64,000 nucleotides of DNA from Streptomyces hoynatensis (GCF_003626535.1 NZ_RBAL01000023.1:31956-95955); one strand, 5' to 3'. Shown: positions 52,107 through 63,891, counted from the stretch's first letter. Translations and numbers: made by a program. The notes: generated by a model not told the origin, from the sequence alone.

Positions 52107-53693
52107 GTGAACGACCGCCCCCCCTCCGGCTCCCCCGACCCGTACGACGCGCACTCGTCCGGCGACCCGTCCGGCGCCTCCTCCGCCGGCTCGCCGGGCG
52201 GCGGCTCCGACGAGGCGTTCGACGAGATCGTCGCCGAGGAGCGCGACCGCGACCCCGACCTCGCCGTGATCGAGGCCGGAAGCCGCACGCTGCGCGCCCA
52301 GTCGGGCCCGCCGCGCGGCGGCGACCTGCCGGGCAGGCCCGAGGACCCGGAGGTGGACCGGGCGCTGCGCGAGGTGGAGACCGAGCTCGCCAAGCGCTGG
52401 CCGGAGACGAAGCTCGACCCCTCGGTGGTCCGCATCAGGGCGCTGATGGACGTGCTCGGCGAGCCGCAGCGCGGCTACCCGTCGATCCACATCACGGGGA
52501 CCAACGGGAAGACGAGCACCGCCCGCATGATCGAGACGCTGCTCGGCGCCTTCGAGCTGCGCACCGGCCGCTTCAGCAGCCCGCACGTGCAGTCCATCAC
52601 CGAGCGGATCAGCCTGGACGGCGCCCCGATCCCCGCCGAGCGCTTCGTGGCGGCCTACGAGGACATCAAGCCCTACGTCGAGCTGGTCGACTCCAGGGAG
52701 CAGTACCGGCTGTCCTTCTTCGAGGTGCTGACGGGCATGGCGTACGCGGCCTTCGCCGACGCCCCGGTGGACGTGGCGGTCGTCGAGGTCGGCATGGGCG
52801 GCACCTGGGACGCGACGAACGTGATCGACGGCCAGGTGGCCGTGCTCACCCCGATCAGCCTCGACCACACCGAGCGGCTCGGCGGCACGCCCGCCGAGAT
52901 CGCGGTGGAGAAGTCGGGAATCATCAAGCAGGGCGCCCGGGTGGTGCTGGCGCAGCAGCAGATCGACGCGGCCTCCGTCGTGCTGAGGCGGGCCGTCGAG
53001 GTGGACGCCACGGTCGCCAGGGAGGGCCTGGAGTTCGGCGTGCTCTCCCGCGAGGTGGCGGTCGGCGGCCAGCTGCTGACGCTGCGCGGCCTCGGCGGCG
53101 ACTACGAGGACGTGTTCCTGCCGCTCTACGGCGAGCACATGGCGCACAACGCGGCGGTCGCCCTGGCCGCCGTCGAGTCCTTCTTCGGCGTCGGCGACGG
53201 CAGACCGGCCCGCCCGCTCGACCCCGAGGTGGTGCGGGGCGCCTTCGCCTCGGTGACCTCCCCCGGCCGCCTCGAGGTGGTCCGCTCCAGCCCGACCGTC
53301 CTCCTGGACGCCGCGCACAACCCGGGCGGCGCCCAGGCCACGGCCGCGGCCGTCACCGAGGCGTTCGGCTTCAGCCGCCTCGTCGGGGTGATCGGCGCCA
53401 GCCAGGGCAAGGACGTGCGCGGCATGCTCGAAGCCTTCGAGCCGGTCCTCACCGAGCTGGTCGTCACCCGGAACACGAGCCACCGGGCGATGGACGTGGA
53501 CCGGCTGGCCGCGCTGGCCGTCGAGGTGTTCGGCGAGGAGCGGGTGCAGGTGGAGCCGCGGCTCGACGACGCCATCGAGGCGGCGATCTCGCTGGCCGAG
53601 GAGGAGGACGAGTACGCCGGGGCCGGGGTGCTGGTCACCGGCTCGGTGATCACGGTCGGCGAGGCCAGGCTGCTGCTCGGGGGTGGACGCTGA
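52107..53693 (+). CDS. folC: Folylpolyglutamate synthase / dihydrofolate synthase
   Basis: Adds glutamate to dihydropteroate or folate; 528 residues. The ATP loop GTNGKTS is at 131-137, and TGRFSSPHVQSITERI (about 152-168), VVEVGMGGTWDATN (about 227-240) and DAAHNPGGAQA (about 400) follow. The first 85 residues are an acidic, Gly/Ser/Pro-rich extension absent in most FolC proteins. GTG start. Its stop overlaps the start of the next gene by one base (TGATG). Confidence 0.95.
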   Translation: MNDRPPSGSPDPYDAHSSGDPSGASSAGSPGGGSDEAFDEIVAEERDRDPDLAVIEAGSRTLRAQSGPPRGGDLPGRPEDPEVDRALREVETELAKRWPETKLDPSVVRIRALMDVLGEPQRGYPSIHITGTNGKTSTARMIETLLGAFELRTGRFSSPHVQSITERISLDGAPIPAERFVAAYEDIKPYVELVDSREQYRLSFFEVLTGMAYAAFADAPVDVAVVEVGMGGTWDATNVIDGQVAVLTPISLDHTERLGGTPAEIAVEKSGIIKQGARVVLAQQQIDAASVVLRRAVEVDATVAREGLEFGVLSREVAVGGQLLTLRGLGGDYEDVFLPLYGEHMAHNAAVALAAVESFFGVGDGRPARPLDPEVVRGAFASVTSPGRLEVVRSSPTVLLDAAHNPGGAQATAAAVTEAFGFSRLVGVIGASQGKDVRGMLEAFEPVLTELVVTRNTSHRAMDVDRLAALAVEVFGEERVQVEPRLDDAIEAAISLAEEEDEYAGAGVLVTGSVITVGEARLLLGGGR

Positions 53694-54046
53694 TGCGCAC
53701 GCTCTGCGCGAGCACGCTCGCGGGCGAGTTCGTGGTGATCGGCCTGGCCGGGCTGGCCACGATGCGCCTGTCCGACGGGCTTTCGGCCGGCACCGTCTGG
53801 TGGGTGAGCGGGGTGGCCATGGCCCTGTGCCTGCTGCTGTGCGGCCTGGTGGGGCGGCGCGTGGGCGTGCCGCTCGGCTGGGCGCTGCAGGTGGCGCTGG
53901 TGGCCGCCGGTTTCGTGCTGCCGGTGATGTTCGGGCTCGGCGCCGTCTTCGCCGGGCTGTGGTGGGCCTCGGTGCACTTCGGGCGGCAGATCGACGAGAT
54001 ACGCGCGGCCCGCGCCGCCGCCGCTCCCTCCTCCGCGCCCTCCTGA
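53693..54046 (+). CDS. DUF4233-type small membrane protein, coupled to folC
   Basis: A 117-residue membrane protein with four hydrophobic segments (about 8-28, 36-55, 63-82 and 85-100) and a basic/Ala-Ser-rich C-terminus (FGRQIDEIRAARAAAA). The TGATG overlap with folC indicates translational coupling. Proteins of this type sit between folC and ndk in many actinobacteria. Function unknown. Confidence 0.85.
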   Translation: MRTLCASTLAGEFVVIGLAGLATMRLSDGLSAGTVWWVSGVAMALCLLLCGLVGRRVGVPLGWALQVALVAAGFVLPVMFGLGAVFAGLWWASVHFGRQIDEIRAARAAAAPSSAPS

Positions 54047-54340
54047 GGCGGCGGCCCGGCGGAACGCGGCCGGCCCTCCAGGGCGGGCGGCGGGTTCGCC
54101 CGGACGTCACCCGGGCGCCGTGCGGCCGTCGTTCAGGCGTCGCCGCGAGTTGTGAGGGGCGGGCGACGTGGGCCCCGGCGGTCCGGGTAATGTTGCTGAC
54201 CCCCCGTCGTTTCGCCTTTCTTGTGGCGCGACGGCGGCGCCCGCCGGCCGGTGGTCCTCGACGCGTCCCCCCGTTCGGCAGTCCGTCACCCCGGTGACGC
54301 CCGTCATCCGCCAGCAACGTTCACCGCAGGAGCCGCCTCC

Positions 54341-54754
54341 ATGAGCCAGCGCACTGTAGTCCTTCTGAAGCCGGACGCGGTCGGCAGAGGACTCGTCGGG
54401 AAGATCCTCGCCCGCATCGAGCGCAAGGCGGGCTGGACGATCAGCGCCATGGAGCTGCGCACCCTGGACCGGGCCACGCTGGAGACCCACTACGCGGAGC
54501 ACGCCGGGCGGCCGTTCTACGAGCCGCTGATCGAGTTCATGTCCTCGGGGCCGAGCGTGGTGCTCCTCGTCAGCGGCGAGCGGGTGATCGCGGGGATGCG
54601 CGCCCTCGCCGGCAAGACCGACCCGATCGAGGCCGGCCCCGGCTCCATCCGCGGCGACTTCGGGACGACCGTCCGGGAGAACCTGATTCACGCCTCGGAT
54701 TCCGAGGAGTCCGCGGAACGGGAGCTGAAGATCTTCTTTCCCGAACACGCCTGA
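54341..54754 (+). CDS. ndk: Nucleoside diphosphate kinase
   Basis: Balances nucleoside triphosphate pools; 137 residues. The phosphorylated His is H117 in ENLIHASDS. The N-terminus TVVLLKPDAVGRGLVG and GSIRGDFG (about 101-108) are typical. ATG 54341 with GCAGGAG upstream. Closes the valS-folC-ndk group; mreB follows after about 310 bases. Confidence 0.97.
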   Translation: MSQRTVVLLKPDAVGRGLVGKILARIERKAGWTISAMELRTLDRATLETHYAEHAGRPFYEPLIEFMSSGPSVVLLVSGERVIAGMRALAGKTDPIEAGPGSIRGDFGTTVRENLIHASDSEESAERELKIFFPEHA

Positions 54755-54832
54755 GTGGGGTTGACGCGCCGTCAGGACACGCGGGCCCGCCCGAATGCGT
54801 GAGCCCTTTGCGGTATGTACAGTCGATCGTGC

Positions 54833-54859
54833 GGAACCCGTCCCCCGTTTGCCACGTCA
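54833..54859 (+). promoter_or_regulatory. Candidate ECF sigma factor (SigE-like) promoter for mreB
   Basis: GGAACCC and, 15-17 bases later, ACGTCA match the pattern GGAAC-N16-CGTC of cell-envelope stress promoters. It is about 210 bases before the mreB start. In S. coelicolor the mre genes are under SigE control, which makes this site plausible. Confidence 0.5.
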
Positions 54860-55067
54860 CCATGATGGAGGGTCGGCCGGGTTCCGCCGACAATGGCGAA
54901 AGCGGCGCTCCGGCGCTCCGTGTTCGACCGGCCGTGGATACGATGGCATCCCCACTTGCCCGGTGGCCCGCCCCGTCCAGCGGGAGGGACTCCAGGCGCC
55001 TCGTTCATCGCACCCTCCGCCGACCTCCCGCACAAATCGCTCCAGCTGGAAGGCCAGATGTATCCCT

Positions 55068-56099
55068 ATGGCGAACAATATGTCGTTCATCGGCCGTGAC
55101 ATGGCAGTCGACCTCGGGACGGCCAACACGCTGGTGTACGTCAGGGGTCGAGGGATTGTCCTCAACGAACCATCGGTCGTCGCCATCAACACCAACACCG
55201 GTGGCATTCTCGCGGTCGGCGCCGAGGCGAAGAAGATGATCGGCCGCACCCCGGGCAACATCGTCGCGGTCCGTCCGCTGAAGGACGGGGTCATCGCCGA
55301 CTTCGAGATCACCGAGCGGATGCTCCGCTACTTCATTCTCAAAATTCACAAGCGGCGTTATCTCGCCCGCCCCCGGGTGGTCGTCTGCGTGCCCTCGGGC
55401 ATCACCGGGGTGGAGCGGCGCGCGGTCATCGAGGCCTCCACGCAGGCCGGCGCCCGGCAGGTGCACATCATCGAGGAGCCGATGGCGGCCGCGATCGGCT
55501 CCGGGCTCCCCGTGCACGAGGCGACGGGGAACATGGTGGTCGACATCGGCGGCGGCACCACCGAGGTCGCCGTCATCTCGCTCGGCGGCATCGTGACCGC
55601 CCAGTCGATCCGCGTGGCCGGGGACGAGCTGGACAACGCGATCATCCAGCACATCAAGAAGGAGTACAGCCTGCTCCTCGGCGAGCGCACGGCCGAGAGC
55701 ATCAAGATCACCATTGGCTCCGCCTACGACATGGACGCGGACGAGCACACCGAGATCCGCGGGCGTGACCTCGTCAGCGGCCTGCCCAAGACCGTGGTGA
55801 TCTCCTCGGCCGAGGTCCGCAAGGCGATGGAGGAACCGGTCAACGCGATCGTGGACGCCGTCAAGACCACGCTGGACAAGTGCCCGCCCGAGCTCTCGGG
55901 CGACGTGATGGACCGCGGCATCGTCCTCACCGGCGGCGGCGCCCTGCTGCGCGGCCTCGACGAGCGGCTGCGCCGGGAGACCGGCATGCCCATCCACATT
56001 GCGGAGGACCCGCTGGACTCGGTCGCGCTCGGCTCGGGCAAGTGCGTCGAGGAGTTCGAGGCCCTGCAACAGGTGCTCGACGCCCAGCCGCGGCGGTGA
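55068..56099 (+). CDS. mreB: MreB actin-like cell-shape protein
   Basis: Actin-fold filament protein, 343 residues. Nucleotide-binding elements: MAVDLGTANTLVYV (phosphate 1), VVDIGGGTTEVAVISLGG (phosphate 2), and VLTGGGALLRGLDERL (adenosine). The ATG at 55068 gives MANNMSFIGRD; many homologues start at the second Met (55080). In streptomycetes, MreB is mainly needed for spore-wall synthesis. First gene of mreB-mreC-mreD-pbp2-rodA. Confidence 0.97.
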   Translation: MANNMSFIGRDMAVDLGTANTLVYVRGRGIVLNEPSVVAINTNTGGILAVGAEAKKMIGRTPGNIVAVRPLKDGVIADFEITERMLRYFILKIHKRRYLARPRVVVCVPSGITGVERRAVIEASTQAGARQVHIIEEPMAAAIGSGLPVHEATGNMVVDIGGGTTEVAVISLGGIVTAQSIRVAGDELDNAIIQHIKKEYSLLLGERTAESIKITIGSAYDMDADEHTEIRGRDLVSGLPKTVVISSAEVRKAMEEPVNAIVDAVKTTLDKCPPELSGDVMDRGIVLTGGGALLRGLDERLRRETGMPIHIAEDPLDSVALGSGKCVEEFEALQQVLDAQPRR

Positions 56100-56242
56100 G
56101 CGTGGCCTGAGGCCGCGGCGGTTCGCCGCGAGCACCCAGGTCCGGGCGCGGTGGACCGCCGCCCCCAGGGCCCCGCACGGCGCAGCCCTGCGGACCCCGA
56201 CACAGAAGCAAGGACCCATCCAGAAAGGCACGGCCGCCGCCA

Positions 56243-57406
56243 GTGAGGGACACCCGAGAGAGCCGGCTGCTTCTCGTCCTTTTGGTCTGCGTCGCCTTCG
56301 CGTTGATCACCATGGACATCCGTGGCGGGGACGACTCCCCGCTCAACGGCTCGCGAGAGGCGGCCGCCTCCCTCTTCGGGCCGATCGAGGAGGGCGTGGC
56401 CGGCGCGGTGGACCCGGTGGCCAACGCCATCGCCGCGATCAGGGACTCGGGAGAGCGGCACGACCGCATCTCGGAACTCGAGCACGAGAACGCCGAACTG
56501 AGGCAGCGCCTGGGCAGCGAGTCCTTCCGCGACTCGCGTCTCGAGCAGCTCGACGACCTGCTGCGCACGGCCGGTGCCGGGCAGTACGGCATCGTCGGCG
56601 CCCAGGTCATCGGCATCGGCGCCGCCCAGGGCTTCTCCTGGACGGTCACCATCGACGCCGGCCGCGAGGACGGCCTCACCCGCGACATGACCGTGCTCAA
56701 CGGCGACGGGCTGGTCGGCCGGGTCACCACCGTCGGCGACAGCACGGCCACCGTGCTGCTGGCGAACGACCCGAGCTTCACCGTCGGCACCCGCCTCGAG
56801 GGCAGCGAGGAGCTCGGCTTCGCCACCGGCCGCGGCGACAACGAACTCGACGTCCAGCTGCTCAACCAGCAGGCGGACGTGAAGGTCGGCGACCGCATGG
56901 TCACCTTCGGCTCCTCGGGCAACAAGCCCTTCGTGCCCGGCGTTCCGGTCGGCGAGGTCGTCAACGTGGAGCGGGCGAACGGCGACCTCACCCGCACCGT
57001 CCAGGTCCGCCCGTACGTCGCCTTCACGCAGCTCGACCTCGTCGGCGTCGTCGTCGAGCCGCCCCGCGAGAACCCGCGGGACTCCGTGCTGCCGCCCCGG
57101 CCCGAGAACGCGTCGGGCGACGCCGACCGGGACCGCACGGACGCTGACGAGGACGCCGGCGCCGACGCGGACGAGGACGCCGGGGAGACCGGCGGGGAGC
57201 GCGACGCCGGGGACACCGCGGACGCCGACGGGACGCAGGACCGGGACGGCACCGGGGACGCGGCGGCCGACACCGGAACGTCCACCGTCCCGCCCCTCGA
57301 CCGGCGGGACGCGGTGGACGCCGGGCGCGACCCCGGCACGGGAGGCGGCACGCCCGGCGAAGGGGCCGCGGGCCAGGACGAGAACGACCAAGCCACCTTG
57401 GAGTGA
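56243..57406 (+). CDS. mreC: MreC cell-shape protein
   Basis: A membrane-anchored scaffold of the elongation complex, 387 residues. One transmembrane helix (about 9-25), a coiled coil (RISELEHENAELRQRLG, about 70-90), and the paired beta-domains (about 100-275). The final 110 residues are Asp/Glu/Gly/Thr-rich and probably disordered outside the cell, an extension beyond the usual length (about 280-330). GTG start at 56243. Confidence 0.93.
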   Translation: MRDTRESRLLLVLLVCVAFALITMDIRGGDDSPLNGSREAAASLFGPIEEGVAGAVDPVANAIAAIRDSGERHDRISELEHENAELRQRLGSESFRDSRLEQLDDLLRTAGAGQYGIVGAQVIGIGAAQGFSWTVTIDAGREDGLTRDMTVLNGDGLVGRVTTVGDSTATVLLANDPSFTVGTRLEGSEELGFATGRGDNELDVQLLNQQADVKVGDRMVTFGSSGNKPFVPGVPVGEVVNVERANGDLTRTVQVRPYVAFTQLDLVGVVVEPPRENPRDSVLPPRPENASGDADRDRTDADEDAGADADEDAGETGGERDAGDTADADGTQDRDGTGDAAADTGTSTVPPLDRRDAVDAGRDPGTGGGTPGEGAAGQDENDQATLE

Positions 57407-57409
57407 CCG

Positions 57410-58123
57410 ATGCGCGTGTACCGCACTGTGCTGGCGACCCTCCTCGTCGCCCTCGCGCTGGTCGTCCAGGTCAGCGTGCTCGCCAGGCTCCAGCTGCCGG
57501 GCGCCGTGCCCGACCTGCTGCTGCTCACCGTCCTCGCCCTCGCCCTGGTCTACGGCCACGTCAGCGGCTGCCTGGTCGGCTTCGGCGCCGGGCTGCTCGC
57601 CGACCTGGCCCCGCCCGCCGACCACGCCGTGGGCCGTTACGCGCTGGTGCTGTGCCTGGTCGGCTACGCCGCCGGGCTCACCAGGCCCGAGGGCGGCCAG
57701 CACCGCTCGGCCACCGTGCCGATGCTGGTCGTCGCGGTCGGCGCGGCCAGTTCCACGCTGCTGTACGCGGGCGTCGGCGCCCTCGTCGGCGACACCGCGG
57801 CCCGCCACGTCGGGCTCACCCACCTGCTCGTCACCGCCACCATCTACGACCTGCTGCTCGCCCCGTTCACCGTCCCGCTGATGATGGCCCTGGCCCGGCG
57901 GCTGGAGAGCGACCCGCTGGCCGCCGAGAGCGGCTCCGGCGGCAGCTCCGCCGAGTCCGCCACGGGCTGGCTGGCCGGGGCGGGCTCCGGCCTGCTCGGC
58001 CCCAGGAGCCCGCGCCGCAGCCGGTACGGCAAGGGCGGCAGGTTCGGCGGGCAACGCTCCACACTGCTCAGCCGGTCCGCGCGCAACAGGGCCGGCCGGA
58101 TCAAGGGGGTCAAGCGCCTGTGA
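57410..58123 (+). CDS. mreD: MreD cell-shape protein
   Basis: Integral membrane partner of MreC, 237 residues, with five or six hydrophobic helices up to about residue 165 and a basic, Gly/Ser/Arg-rich cytoplasmic tail of 70 residues. It starts 4 bases after mreC. Its stop overlaps the start of the next gene (GTGA). Confidence 0.92.
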   Translation: MRVYRTVLATLLVALALVVQVSVLARLQLPGAVPDLLLLTVLALALVYGHVSGCLVGFGAGLLADLAPPADHAVGRYALVLCLVGYAAGLTRPEGGQHRSATVPMLVVAVGAASSTLLYAGVGALVGDTAARHVGLTHLLVTATIYDLLLAPFTVPLMMALARRLESDPLAAESGSGGSSAESATGWLAGAGSGLLGPRSPRRSRYGKGGRFGGQRSTLLSRSARNRAGRIKGVKRL

Positions 58124-60228
58124 CCAACATCCCGGAGACGGGGCGGACCTCCCGGATCACCATCCGGCTCGTGGTCATCCAGATACTGGTCTTCTCCCTG
58201 CTGCTCACCCTGGGCGGCCGGCTGTGGTACCTGCAGATCCGCCAGGGCGACGAGTTCGCCGCGGAGGCCGCCGGCAACCACATGCAGCAGGTCGTCCAGC
58301 CCGCCGTGCGCGGGGCGATCCTCGACGCCCGCGGCGTGCCGATCGCCGACAACGAGACGCGCCTCGTGGTGACGGCCGACCGCACCAAGCTCAGCCGCCT
58401 CCCCGACGACGGGGCCGAGGTGCTGGCCAAGGTGGCCGAATTGCTCGGCATGTCCGAGGAGGACGTGGCCAACCGGGTCCGGCTGTGCGACGCCGAGACC
58501 CCGCAGCCCTGCTGGAACGGCTCGCCGTACCAGCCGATCCCGATCACCGACGAGGCCACCTCCCAGCAGGCGCTCCAGATCCGCGAGCGCGCCGAGGAGT
58601 TCCCCGGCATCAGCGCCGAGCCGACGGCCGTGCGCCGCTACCCCTCGCCCGACGGCGCCCGCACCGCCCAGGTCCTCGGCTACCTCTCCCCGGTCACCGA
58701 CGACGAGGTCGCCGAGTCCGAGGACACCGACAACCCGCTGCTGACCTCCGACCAGATCGGCCGCTCGGGCCTGGAGCGCACCTACGACAGCTACCTGCGC
58801 GGCCAGGCCGGCGTCACCCAGTACGAGGTCGACAAGTTCGGCCGGGTGCTCGGCCAGCACGAGCGGGAGGCGGCCCAGGCCGGGGCCAACCTCGTCACCA
58901 CGATCGACACCCGCGTGCAGTCCGTCGTGGAGGACCAGCTCGCCACCGCCATGGAGACCGCCCGCCAGCAGTACGACAGCATCTCGGGCCGCGACTACGA
59001 GGCCAACGCGGGTGCCGCGGTCGTGCTGGAGAACGACACGGGCCGCGTGGTCGCGATGGCCTCCGCCCCGGACTACGACCCGAACGTGTGGGTCGGCGGC
59101 ATCTCCACCGAGGACTACCAGGCGCTCACCGCGGAGGACTCCGACGACCCGCTGCTGAACCGGGCCATCCAGGGCCAGGGCCCGCCCGGCTCCACCTTCA
59201 AGGTGGTCACCGCCTCGGCCGCGGTCAACGCCGGCTACGACTTCGACGGCTCCTACGACTGCTCCTCCTCGTACACCATCGGCAGCCAGACCTTCGACAA
59301 CTACGAGTCCCAGGCGTACGGCCCGATCACCATGGGCCGCGCCATCGAGGTCTCCTGCAACACCGTCTTCTACGGCCTCGCCCACCGCGAGTGGCAGGCC
59401 GACGGCGGCACGCACCCCGTGGACCACCCCGACGACTGGATGTTCCGCACGGCCCACGAGTTCGGGCTGGGCGAGACCACCGGCATCGACCTCCCCAACG
59501 AGGCCGCCGGGCGCATCCCCGACCGGCAGTGGAAGCAGGAGTACTGGGAGGAGAACCGCGACGCCTGGTGCGAGATCGCCGACTCCGACCGCGAGGACTA
59601 CGCGGCCAGGGTCGCCCGCGAGAACTGCACCGACGGCGCCGACATGCGCGCCGGTGACATGCTCAACTTCTCCATCGGGCAGGGCGACGTGCTGGTCACC
59701 CCGATCCAGCTGGCCAGGATCTACGCCGCCCTCGGCAACGGCGGCACCCTGTACCAGCCGCAGGTCGGGCGGGCCGTCATCGCCGCCGACGGCACCGTGC
59801 TCGAGGACTTCCAGCCCCAGGCCACCGGGCAGCTCCCCGACGACGCCGAGCTGATCCAGGACCTGCGGGACGCCACCGCCGGGGTCATCACCCGCGGCTC
59901 GGCCGCCTGGAAGTTCGCCGGCTGGCCGCAGAACGACATCGAGCTGCACGGCAAGACGGGAACCGCCGAGGCCTCGGGCGACCAGCAGACCACCTCCTGG
60001 CTCGCCACCTACACCGACGACTACACCGTCGTCATGACCATCTCCCAGGCGGGCACCGGCTCCGGCGCCTCGGGTGAGGCGGTCCGGCACATCTGGGAGG
60101 CGATCTACGGGGTGCAGCCGGACGGCAGCATCGACGAGGACGCCGCGCTGCTGCCCGAGCCCAACCGGGACCTGCCGCGCATCGACGAGAACGGCACCAT
60201 CGTCCCGCCCCGCGAGGAGGACGAGTGA
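58120..60228 (+). CDS. mrdA: Penicillin-binding protein 2, class B transpeptidase
   Basis: Cell-wall transpeptidase partner of RodA; 702 residues. Single N-terminal anchor (about 15-33). The PBP dimerisation region is about 50-230. Transpeptidase motifs: SxxK as S358-T-F-K361, SxN as SCN 412-414 and KTG at 612-614. Start GTG at 58120 in overlap with mreD. The insert between SxN and KTG includes a Cys-containing segment (about 480-505). A rodA gene follows after 70 bases. Confidence 0.95.
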   Translation: MTNIPETGRTSRITIRLVVIQILVFSLLLTLGGRLWYLQIRQGDEFAAEAAGNHMQQVVQPAVRGAILDARGVPIADNETRLVVTADRTKLSRLPDDGAEVLAKVAELLGMSEEDVANRVRLCDAETPQPCWNGSPYQPIPITDEATSQQALQIRERAEEFPGISAEPTAVRRYPSPDGARTAQVLGYLSPVTDDEVAESEDTDNPLLTSDQIGRSGLERTYDSYLRGQAGVTQYEVDKFGRVLGQHEREAAQAGANLVTTIDTRVQSVVEDQLATAMETARQQYDSISGRDYEANAGAAVVLENDTGRVVAMASAPDYDPNVWVGGISTEDYQALTAEDSDDPLLNRAIQGQGPPGSTFKVVTASAAVNAGYDFDGSYDCSSSYTIGSQTFDNYESQAYGPITMGRAIEVSCNTVFYGLAHREWQADGGTHPVDHPDDWMFRTAHEFGLGETTGIDLPNEAAGRIPDRQWKQEYWEENRDAWCEIADSDREDYAARVARENCTDGADMRAGDMLNFSIGQGDVLVTPIQLARIYAALGNGGTLYQPQVGRAVIAADGTVLEDFQPQATGQLPDDAELIQDLRDATAGVITRGSAAWKFAGWPQNDIELHGKTGTAEASGDQQTTSWLATYTDDYTVVMTISQAGTGSGASGEAVRHIWEAIYGVQPDGSIDEDAALLPEPNRDLPRIDENGTIVPPREEDE

Positions 60229-60298
60229 CGGGCACCGGGCCGCGCGGGAGGTCCCGGATAGCACCCGCGCCGCGGCACGCCGGGGGAGGGGTGCCGCG

Positions 60299-61489
60299 GT
60301 GAGCGTCCACACCCTGACCGTCGGCAGCCTCGCCCCGCGCCGCGGGGCCGTGCGGCGGCTGCTCGCCAAGGACTCCGTGGCCAGGCGCATCGACTGGGTC
60401 CTCATGGTCGCGGCCCTCGCCCTGTCAGGGCTCGGCACGGTCCTCATCTACTCCGCCACCCGCAACCGGACCGACATCACCGGCGGCGACCCGGAGTTCT
60501 TCCTCGTCCGGCAGATCGTCAACGTCGCCATCGGCCTGGCGCTCGCCGTGCTGATCATGTGGCTCGGCCACCACAGGCTGCGCAGCGCCGTGCCCGTGGT
60601 CTACGTCCTGTCGCTCGCCGCGATGGCCCTGGTGTTCACCCCCCTGGGCACCGAGATCAACGGGCAGCGGGCCTGGCTCTCCATCGGCGGGTACACGCTG
60701 CAGCCGGGGGAGTTCGCGAAGGTCGCGATCGTGCTCGGCATGGCGATGATCCTCGCCGACCAGGTGGACGCCGGGGACCGCGAGTACCCGGGCACCCGGG
60801 CGATCCTCCAGGCCCTCGCGCTGGCGGGCGCCCCGCTCTGCGTGGTCGTCGTCGACGACATGGGCATGGCCATGGTGCTGAGCTTCATCGTCCTCGGCAT
60901 CCTCCTCGCCTCGGGTACCCCGCTGCGCTGGTCCCTCGGCCTGATGCTGGCCGGCGTCGTGGGCGCCGTCCTCGTCTGGGCGCTCGGCGTCCTCGACGAG
61001 TACCAGCTCGACCGGTTCGGCGCCTTCGTCAACCCCTCGCTCGACCCCTCGGGCGTCGGCTACAACACCAACCAGGCCAGGATCGCCATCGGCTCGGGCG
61101 GCCTGTACGGGAAGGGCCTCTTCCACGGCACCCAGACCACCGGCCAGTTCGTGCCCGAGCAGCACACCGACTTCATCTTCACGGTGGCCGGCGAGGAGCT
61201 CGGCTTCGTCGGCGCCGGGGGCATCATCCTGCTCATCGCCCTGGTGCTGTGGCGCGCGCTGCGCATCGCCCGCGGGTCGAGCGACCTCTACAGCACGATC
61301 ATCGCCGCGGGGATCGTCGCCTGGCTCTCCTTCCAGTGCTTCGAGAACATCGGCATGGCGCTGGGCATCATGCCGGTGGCCGGCATCCCGCTGCCGTTCC
61401 TCTCCTACGGCGGCACCGCCATGTTCGCCACCTGGATCGCCATCGGCCTGCTCCAGTCGATACGCCTGAAACGCTCGCTTTCCGCCTGA
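60299..61489 (+). CDS. rodA: RodA/FtsW-type peptidoglycan glycosyltransferase
   Basis: SEDS-family polymerase that works with the adjacent PBP2; 396 residues and about ten membrane helices. The conserved catalytic region contains NGQRAWLSIGGYTLQPGEFAKVA (about 120-142), FVPEQHTDFIFTVAGEELG (about 283-300) and PVAGIPLPFLSYGGTAM (about 360-376). GTG start at 60299 with GGGGGAGGGG upstream. It ends the mre operon. Confidence 0.95.
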   Translation: MSVHTLTVGSLAPRRGAVRRLLAKDSVARRIDWVLMVAALALSGLGTVLIYSATRNRTDITGGDPEFFLVRQIVNVAIGLALAVLIMWLGHHRLRSAVPVVYVLSLAAMALVFTPLGTEINGQRAWLSIGGYTLQPGEFAKVAIVLGMAMILADQVDAGDREYPGTRAILQALALAGAPLCVVVVDDMGMAMVLSFIVLGILLASGTPLRWSLGLMLAGVVGAVLVWALGVLDEYQLDRFGAFVNPSLDPSGVGYNTNQARIAIGSGGLYGKGLFHGTQTTGQFVPEQHTDFIFTVAGEELGFVGAGGIILLIALVLWRALRIARGSSDLYSTIIAAGIVAWLSFQCFENIGMALGIMPVAGIPLPFLSYGGTAMFATWIAIGLLQSIRLKRSLSA

Positions 61490-61579
61490 ATACGGCCCCG
61501 GATGGGTGACGCGGCCACGCGCCATACACTGAGGAGTCCAGCACCGCAAGAACCCGCATACGTCCCGGAAGGCGCACAC

Positions 61580-63502
<1,923 letters not shown>

Positions 63503-63891
63503 CCGCCGCACGCGCGGGAATGGCCGCCGGGGAGGCCGCCGGGCGTGCGGGCCCCGGCGGCATCCGCCCGCCGGTGCGGGGCGGGCCCGTCCGCCCCGCT
63601 CGGCCGGCCGTGGCCCGGCGCTACGATGGGGGCATGTCCCTTTCGCCGCTCGCCGCGCCGGTTCCCCCGGCGGTGGCCTCGGCGTTCCTCCCGGGGATTC
63701 CCGCGGCGCTCCGCCCGGAGACCGCCTCGGGGACCTCCCCCTCGGGCAGGGGCTGGTGGCGCTCCACGTAGGAGCGGCCACCCTTCACGCAGGCACCGGG
63801 CCGTTCGGACGGACGGCCCTTTCGCATGTCCCCGCGCGCGGGGCGCCGTCCCGACGGCCGCACCGACCCACCGGGAGTCTCAATGATGAAG
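63503..63891. other. Gap between the radical SAM gene and an IS element
   Basis: About 390 bases. A possible short gene is listed at 63634. The left or right end of the IS110-type element should be near 63780-63890, but I could not fix its terminal sequence. The region 63830-63880 may be the interface to the element. Confidence 0.4.
63634..63771 (+). CDS. Possible 45-residue protein
   Basis: Small frame starting ATG 63634 after CGATGGGGGC, Pro/Ala/Ser-rich, ending GRGWWRST. No motif. It may be a real short gene or the start of a gene disturbed by the adjacent IS element. The opposite strand is also open here. Confidence 0.25.
   Translation: MSLSPLAAPVPPAVASAFLPGIPAALRPETASGTSPSGRGWWRST

Noticed and set aside
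49419..54317. A 1632-codon minus-strand frame opposite valS and folC
   Set aside because: It is the GC-driven mirror of two clear housekeeping genes and has no family features.
63621..63863. An 80-codon minus-strand frame near the IS element
   Set aside because: No motif or start context; overlaps the equally weak plus-strand frame and ends at the element boundary.
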